Part shown: piece after piece, positions 7,301-11,962 of the stretch
How the letters are laid out: each line of letters opens with the position of its first letter
Numbering within the stretch: position 1 is the first letter of the stretch
Assembly: GCA_005223375.1 (NCBI GenBank)
Contig: RXOD01005926.1
Location: forward strand, 1-11,962
Direction of reading: 5' to 3'
Source: Amoebophrya sp. AT5.2
Taxonomy: Eukaryota; Sar; Dinophyceae; Syndiniales; Amoebophryaceae
DNA length: 11,962 nucleotides
Position numbers and translations under genes: made by a program
The notes under the pieces: generated by a model
The model's input: the letters and a program-made list of their open reading frames with translations, nothing else
Told to the model about the DNA's origin: nothing
Databases searched by the model: none

Positions 7301-10300
7301 CTACTTTCCTTGTTCTCTTTTTCCCCCGACCGCAAACAGGTCGCATGGCGCGATAATCTCCTGCGCCGCTGCGGCTTCTTGCCTCATAATTCTCACCTGT
7401 TGCGGGCTAGTCGTGAGATCGGCCCCTCCTCCGAGCGCGGTCCCGGTCCCGGTCCCCCCGGCACCACGTGGAAAACTACTACCGCCTCCGAAGCATTCAC
7501 TCATCTGCACCTTCACGCGCTGCCGCAATAGCTTTTCCCGCTCCACGTGCAGCAGGCGCTGCTGTTCCTTCTCCTCGTTACTCCGCAGCAGACCGCGCAG
7601 CCGATCCTTGTACTCCAAAAACTCGAACCTCCTGCGGTTCTTTTCCTCTTCGTGTATGTCGCGCCAGTGCGCCCGCTCGAGCGCGAGCTCGTGTTTGCGC
7701 TGCTGCACCAAGCCTCGCACCTCGGTTAGCGGATCGCAAGCGAGGTGGTCTTCATCGGCTTGCGGAGCGTCTTCGTTTCTCGCTTCGAACGACGCAGACC
7801 CACCGGCGTCCTGCTCCGTAAGTTGAAGTTGCTCCCGCGATGGGGATTCCCGTCGCAGAGGCACCCCGCCGGCAAAGTTTTCCGAAAGCACACGAGGGGG
7901 TGGCCGCGAGACTTTTTGCGAGGACGTACAATTGTCCACCACGCTGCCGACGAACGACAGCCTACGAAATGTGCGCACCCCACCCCCGCCCCCGCTAGAC
8001 TTGATACGATTCCCCGAGGCTCCTGCAAGATAAGCCTGCTGCTCTGCTCGCGTCAGCAGCACGTGGTCACGCAGCTGCTTTTGTATCGCCCCAAACTCCA
8101 TCTCCCGCTTATCCCGCAAGCTGTCCAGCTGGCGCTTCTCCCGCCAGTGAGTGTCGAGGGCATCCGCTATCCTCCGCTCGTCGGCGATCAGCTTCGCCGC
8201 GCGCACGTGCTTCCGCGCCGCCACCTCGTGTTTCACCTCCTGCCTCCGCTTCGCCAGCTCCTGCGCCTCTTGATATTTCAACTGCTCCAGGTGGGCTTTC
8301 CATTTCCGTTTCTTCCACAGGATCTCCTGCTGGAGGAAGAAACGATCCTCCAACGCCTCGCGCCGCCGATGGTGCGTGGAAGAGCTAGTACCGCTGGAGG
8401 AAGAGGCTGCCCTGGTGGCGGTGGTCGTCGACCAATCCACCAGATCTTCAGAATTATTGTTGTCGTGCACCTCCTGACGAGGTGGTTGTAGTCCTCTGCC
8501 CTTCGCGCCTCCACGCAGTTTCCTGAGAGCGTCAGCATTTTCCTCGTGTGCGGTGAGGACGTTGTGGATCGCGACGTCCTCCGACGAGTCCCCTGAAATG
8601 AGGTCATTTGATGCTGCAAACGCGGTACGGCGGACCACTTCGTCGACGAGCTGCTGCGACTCGGTACGCCGCAAAACTGGCTGGTGCTGATCCAAGGTCC
8701 TGTTCTCTTTCAACAGGAGCCACCCATTCGTGCTCGCTCGCGCCGCCAGGTCCGCGAGCTCCGACTGAAGCTGAGACAAGGAACTGTCTTCCTGCTCTAC
8801 TTCGTCGTCCTCTACTTCATCTTCGCGGTCAACGTGAACGTCAAGGTCATTTGATCTACTAGCGCTAGACGTCGCGTCTCCTTCTTTTGCACGACCAGCA
8901 CCCGCCTTAGCGTCAACATCATGATCATTATCGTCAGCAGGTGCAGCAGACTCATCCTCCTCCTCCGGCGCACCTCGATCCGGGTAGAGGTCTGCATCAT
9001 CTTGATCTTCTTCATTGGTTCGGGTTGAAGCTCGAGAGATTTCGAACAACGAGCGGAATTGCGGCGGCGAAAGCGCTCTCGGTGCGGCTGCGGCACTGGG
9101 AATATTCCTAGCAATAAAATCTTCCTGCTCGCCGCCAGCTTTTCCACCGTCCGAATGGTGGTCCTCACTGTCGAATCTGTTTTGGCTCTGCGGCTCCCCC
9201 TCCACAACCCTGCCTCCCATCGCCGGTGCAGTTCTCCTCGCGCTGTACGACCCCAGTACTCTCGCTTTTGCCTCTGCCAGCCGCCGCAGCTCGTCCGCAG
9301 CGCTTTTCCTGTCCAAGCGCCGGGAGCGCACTTTCTTCGCGGCTTCTGCGTATCGATGCTGATTGATCTTTTGCAGGCTTTGCCGCACCTCGGCCTTGTA
9401 CTGGTCGTGCCGCTCGCGCATGTCGTCCACCTGCAGAAGCAGCCGCTCGTACACCACGTCAGGGGCATCCGCTCGTCCTTTGGGGGGCGAAGTGCCTTGT
9501 ACCGCGTACTCGATCTCACGCGTCCAGTGCCCGAGCGGGCGCTTTGGCTTTTGGGTCGTTGCGGCCGTTGCTCCCTCGGTCGTGGTGCTGGGGGCACGGA
9601 GATGATGAACTTGGTTGTTCGACGGCTCATCGCGATCTTGTTCCGCTGCTTCTTCCGTTCTTGTTTCGTCGGGCGCTATGCCGCCGCCGGGCGACTGCAC
9701 ACGTGCACCGATTTTCGGGCTCCGTTTCCTGGCCGTGATCCAATCGCAACCGGTAGCGCTCCCAGATACGAGAAGATCTTCCTGCCAACCGCGCGCTCCT
9801 CCTGGGCTCTTCCCATCTACTCGGGCGGGAGATTTATTTTTATTTTGTGCCCCGCAATCGGCACCCACACCGCTTTCGGAAGTTCTTGCACTCGACGTTC
9901 CACCGACGCTCACGCCGAAGCTTTCGGACCACCAGCTGGCGGCAGATGAGTCCGCCGAGTCCGCCCTCCGAGTGCTTTTACGCACGAAGGCGGCGCGCTG
10001 CTTGTTTTGGAGGTGGAAGGGGTCCAAAGGAATCATGGTCATCCGCATCTGCTGCGCGGCTACGCTCGTGACAACGGCAGGAGCGCTTGTTGTCCCTGCA
10101 ATGGCAGTATCAACACCAGCTGCAAGTCCGCCAAATCCTCCAAACGCGACTTCTTGTTGGCGTTCTTGCAACCGGTACTGCTCCCACAAATTTAGGGTCT
10201 CGCAGGCGGCTGCGTCGGTATTCAGCTGCATAGCGGTCCACAGCTTTGCGACCGTCGGGAAGTAGCACGAGCCTTTCTCATTCTGGTCGGTTCGTGCAAG

Positions 10301-11962
10301 AAGCATCGACTTCTGCCGTGTGAAAGCCTTTGTTACCGGGGAAACGTTGGCATTGCTTGCTTGGTGTGGTTCCGCGGCGTTACCGCCGGCAGCTGCTGAA
10401 ACGCCCGCACGACTTGCGGGCGAATCTATTGAGTCCATCTGTTGTATTTCGCGCCGCACGCGCGGCACGAATTTGGTTTTCATCATCCCGCGTCCAGCGA
10501 AGCTACCCCCACGACCACCGCCGCGGCCCGGCCCAGCTGACCGGGCAGCACCACCGCCGGTCCCCATCACTCTTCCCGCTAGGCCTTGTTTCTGCTCCTG
10601 CGTCGCGACGTAGTAGCACTTGCGCTTCGGTTCGTAGTTCAGATTATAGGTACTGAGGAAAACGGCCGCCGCCGCGGCGCGCGCCTCCCGCAGCGAAGCA
10701 AATCGAAGCTCGAAGAAGCGCAGCGCGCTACGATTTTCTTGGAAGTGGTCGAAGGCGGGCGACTCCGCGCAGTGTGGAAGCGCGAAGTAGTTTTGCGATA
10801 TCAGCCGCAATTTCGAGTATACGTCTCGTTCGAGAAACTTCGGTCCGATCGGCTGCTGGCGGCCGCCCCGACCGGATTCCGGGCTCCGAATGCCATCGGT
10901 TTCGGGCGACAGGAGGCTTGCGATGTCGCCCGCCGTGCTTGACCGCCGACGCGCGCTCAGACGGCGACTCGCGGGCCCGCGGCCACCGCGTCCTTCCGCC
11001 CCGAGTTGTGTTTCCACCCCTTTCTCTTCGCCCACCTCGTCGATTGCTTCACCCGTGAAAGCCCCGCCGCCCCCGCCCGCACGGCGACGTCGATGCGCTG
11101 CTGGCGACACGGAACGGGTACCACGACTAGTACCATCAAGACTAGCTTCTGCTTCTGTTTCGTTGGCGTCATCAGAACCTTCTGTATGGAGTGCAGTCCG
11201 GCGCCCTGACAGGTCCGCAGTGCGGCTGCGCGAGAGCATCATCTGGAGTCTCGCGGCGCGCTTGTCCGTCTCCACCTCCCCCCGATGATCTCGCCGATCC
11301 CACCGCGCACCATCGGCACCGGCAACATGATGTAGTTGGTCATGTAGCACGTGTACGTCTGGTGCTTCTGTTACACCTGCAACCGTAGTAGCTCGCTTTT
11401 CCTGCTCGGCGACGGTTTTGTTGTAGAGCGGAAAAAGCGGCCGCCCTGCGCCCCGGTACATGGACACGAGGCGGCTGAGCAAAAGTGACGTCAGCCCATA
11501 CGGCAGGGTGCTGCAGTGCTGTTTGTCCTTGTCGGCGGTCGTAATCATGCGAATGGTGTTGGCGGCGCTCCTCGCGTTGGCTGCAAAAAGATCGCTCTCG
11601 AGCAGCGTGGACTGGAGCCACTTCGGCCAGAGCAGCCGCCCCGCGCCCCCAGCGTAGTGCGCCTTTGCAATCGCGCCTAGCGGTCGTGTCCTCTTCATGC
11701 CGACCGCATGCGTCGGTCTCGGCGCTGGCTCTTGGTCAACGTTCTCGGCAGCGGACGAGGCCTCACGATCATCGTCTGCGCCGACTCCGCGAGACCACGG
11801 CAGCTGCTGGGGCTCGACCAGGGTGATCGCGCCCATTGTACTAGTACTGGTCGAAGATGAGGATCCACCGCACCCAGCGGAAGCAGAAGTGGGAGACGCA
11901 ACAGCTGCACCGGCCTCCCCCACGACCCTGCTCGGCGCCGCGGATACGGCAAACGCGCACTG
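7301..11962 (-). CDS. Large coiled-coil, low-complexity protein of unknown function, 5' end outside window
   Basis: A single frame is open from the right edge to a TAG at 7303-7301, over 1,540 codons, with codons mostly ending in G or C. The first in-frame ATG is near 11835, but the frame is open above it, so the true start may be off the window. Segments in order: a compact region near 11700-11420; a Ser/Arg/Gly-rich region; a globular-looking stretch near 10840-10600 (VYSKLRLISQNYFALPHC); a Gly/Arg-rich RGG-like tract near 10500; Ser-rich spacers; a charged helical region near 9470-9250; an acidic tract near 9030-8770; and two strong coiled coils near 8365-8020 and 7730-7500, rich in Arg, Glu and Gln. 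There is no signal peptide or clear membrane segment. I do not recognise the family. The repeated Trp-plus-basic coiled-coil pattern loosely recalls ciliary CCDC proteins (CCDC112/CCDC148 type), which is only a guess. Apart from the frame anomaly at 11239-11373, no intron is needed, unlike its neighbours. Confidence 0.6.
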   Translation of the reverse strand, partial: QCAFAVSAAPSRVVGEAGAAVASPTSASAGCGGSSSSTSTSTMGAITLVEPQQLPWSRGVGADDDREASSAAENVDQEPAPRPTHAVGMKRTRPLGAIAKAHYAGGAGRLLWPKWLQSTLLESDLFAANARSAANTIRMITTADKDKQHCSTLPYGLTSLLLSRLVSMYRGAGRPLFPLYNKTVAEQEKRATTVAGVTEAPDVHVLHDQLHHVAGADGARWDRRDHRGEVETDKRAARLQMMLSRSRTADLSGRRTALHTEGSDDANETEAEASLDGTSRGTRSVSPAAHRRRRAGGGGGAFTGEAIDEVGEEKGVETQLGAEGRGGRGPASRRLSARRRSSTAGDIASLLSPETDGIRSPESGRGGRQQPIGPKFLERDVYSKLRLISQNYFALPHCAESPAFDHFQENRSALRFFELRFASLREARAAAAAVFLSTYNLNYEPKRKCYYVATQEQKQGLAGRVMGTGGGAARSAGPGRGGGRGGSFAGRGMMKTKFVPRVRREIQQMDSIDSPASRAGVSAAAGGNAAEPHQASNANVSPVTKAFTRQKSMLLARTDQNEKGSCYFPTVAKLWTAMQLNTDAAACETLNLWEQYRLQERQQEVAFGGFGGLAAGVDTAIAGTTSAPAVVTSVAAQQMRMTMIPLDPFHLQNKQRAAFVRKSTRRADSADSSAASWWSESFGVSVGGTSSARTSESGVGADCGAQNKNKSPARVDGKSPGGARGWQEDLLVSGSATGCDWITARKRSPKIGARVQSPGGGIAPDETRTEEAAEQDRDEPSNNQVHHLRAPSTTTEGATAATTQKPKRPLGHWTREIEYAVQGTSPPKGRADAPDVVYERLLLQVDDMRERHDQYKAEVRQSLQKINQHRYAEAAKKVRSRRLDRKSAADELRRLAEAKARVLGSYSARRTAPAMGGRVVEGEPQSQNRFDSEDHHSDGGKAGGEQEDFIARNIPSAAAAPRALSPPQFRSLFEISRASTRTNEEDQDDADLYPDRGAPEEEDESAAPADDNDHDVDAKAGAGRAKEGDATSSASRSNDLDVHVDREDEVEDDEVEQEDSSLSQLQSELADLAARASTNGWLLLKENRTLDQHQPVLRRTESQQLVDEVVRRTAFAASNDLISGDSSEDVAIHNVLTAHEENADALRKLRGGAKGRGLQPPRQEVHDNNNSEDLVDWSTTTATRAASSSSGTSSSTHHRRREALEDRFFLQQEILWKKRKWKAHLEQLKYQEAQELAKRRQEVKHEVAARKHVRAAKLIADERRIADALDTHWREKRQLDSLRDKREMEFGAIQKQLRDHVLLTRAEQQAYLAGASGNRIKSSGGGGGVRTFRRLSFVGSVVDNCTSSQKVSRPPPRVLSENFAGGVPLRRESPSREQLQLTEQDAGGSASFEARNEDAPQADEDHLACDPLTEVRGLVQQRKHELALERAHWRDIHEEEKNRRRFEFLEYKDRLRGLLRSNEEKEQQRLLHVEREKLLRQRVKVQMSECFGGGSSFPRGAGGTGTGTALGGGADLTTSPQQVRIMRQEAAAAQEIIAPCDLFAVGGKREQGK
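11239..11373 (-). other. Local reading-frame anomaly inside the large ORF
   Basis: From 11370 to 11272 the long frame has few codons ending in G or C, while a second minus-strand frame has 32 of 33 codons ending in G or C and reads like protein (YMTNYIMLPVPMVRGG). That frame opens after a TAA at 11373-11371 and closes at a TGA at 11241-11239. A run of six G (11283-11278, minus strand) lies exactly where coding returns to the long frame. One extra G there would join them smoothly. The upstream switch is not explained. Confidence 0.5.

Noticed and set aside
9059..9949. A 296-codon plus-strand open frame
   Set aside because: It is antisense to the large coiled-coil ORF, where high GC suppresses stops. 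Its composition is Arg/Ser/Leu-rich without recognisable motifs.
11371..11373. Reassignment of TAA as a sense codon
   Set aside because: One TAA in a disturbed stretch is weak evidence. The other genes end and splice sensibly with TAA and TAG as ordinary stops.
11348..11393. A 46-base intron (ACC|GTCGCC to GTAACAG|AAG) explaining the upstream frame jump
   Set aside because: It restores phase, but it is much shorter than the other introns, lacks a pyrimidine tract and has a poor donor. It was kept only as one option for the anomaly.

Overview
The window is nuclear DNA from a eukaryotic microbe. Two of its three genes are split by short GT-AG introns. Exons are GC-rich, with codons mostly ending in G or C, while most introns and the gaps are more AT-rich. 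The proteins carry long Ser/Ala, Gly/Arg and acidic low-complexity stretches. All three genes lie on the minus strand, so they read from right to left. One-way gene order, GC-rich coding and inserted low-complexity tracts would suit an alveolate such as a dinoflagellate or syndinian relative. That placement is an inference; no marker gene fixes it.

Right (7301-11962): one very long open frame of over 1,540 codons, entering from beyond the right edge. It encodes a large protein of unknown function with Gly/Arg-rich, acidic and several coiled-coil segments. Near its start, around 11239-11373, the coding signal moves into another frame, which suggests an assembly indel or an unresolved gene structure. 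About 1 kb with no assignable gene follows (6275-7300).

Middle (2823-6274): a six-exon gene for a Cdc6-type AAA+ DNA replication licensing ATPase. Exons were joined by matching phases and by the known order of Walker A, Walker B, sensor 1, sensor 2 and winged helix. One of its introns is a multiple of three long with no in-frame stop, so simple ORF calling swallows it and misses the last exon. The protein is long (about 805 residues) because a Ser-rich linker and a large insert interrupt the winged-helix region.

Left (1-2262): most of a gene for a GOLD-domain seven-transmembrane protein of the GPR107/GPR108/plant CAND type (Lu7TM family), running off the left edge. The domain exons are secure. 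A model is offered in which its signal peptide is assembled from two tiny exons.

Most introns begin GTACTA or GTACTG rather than GTAAGT or GTGAGT, the most unusual recurring feature of the window. A bulged hairpin lies a few bases past the CDC6 stop, and several short perfect palindromes sit in introns and in the gap. No mobile element, CRISPR array, tRNA or rRNA gene was found.
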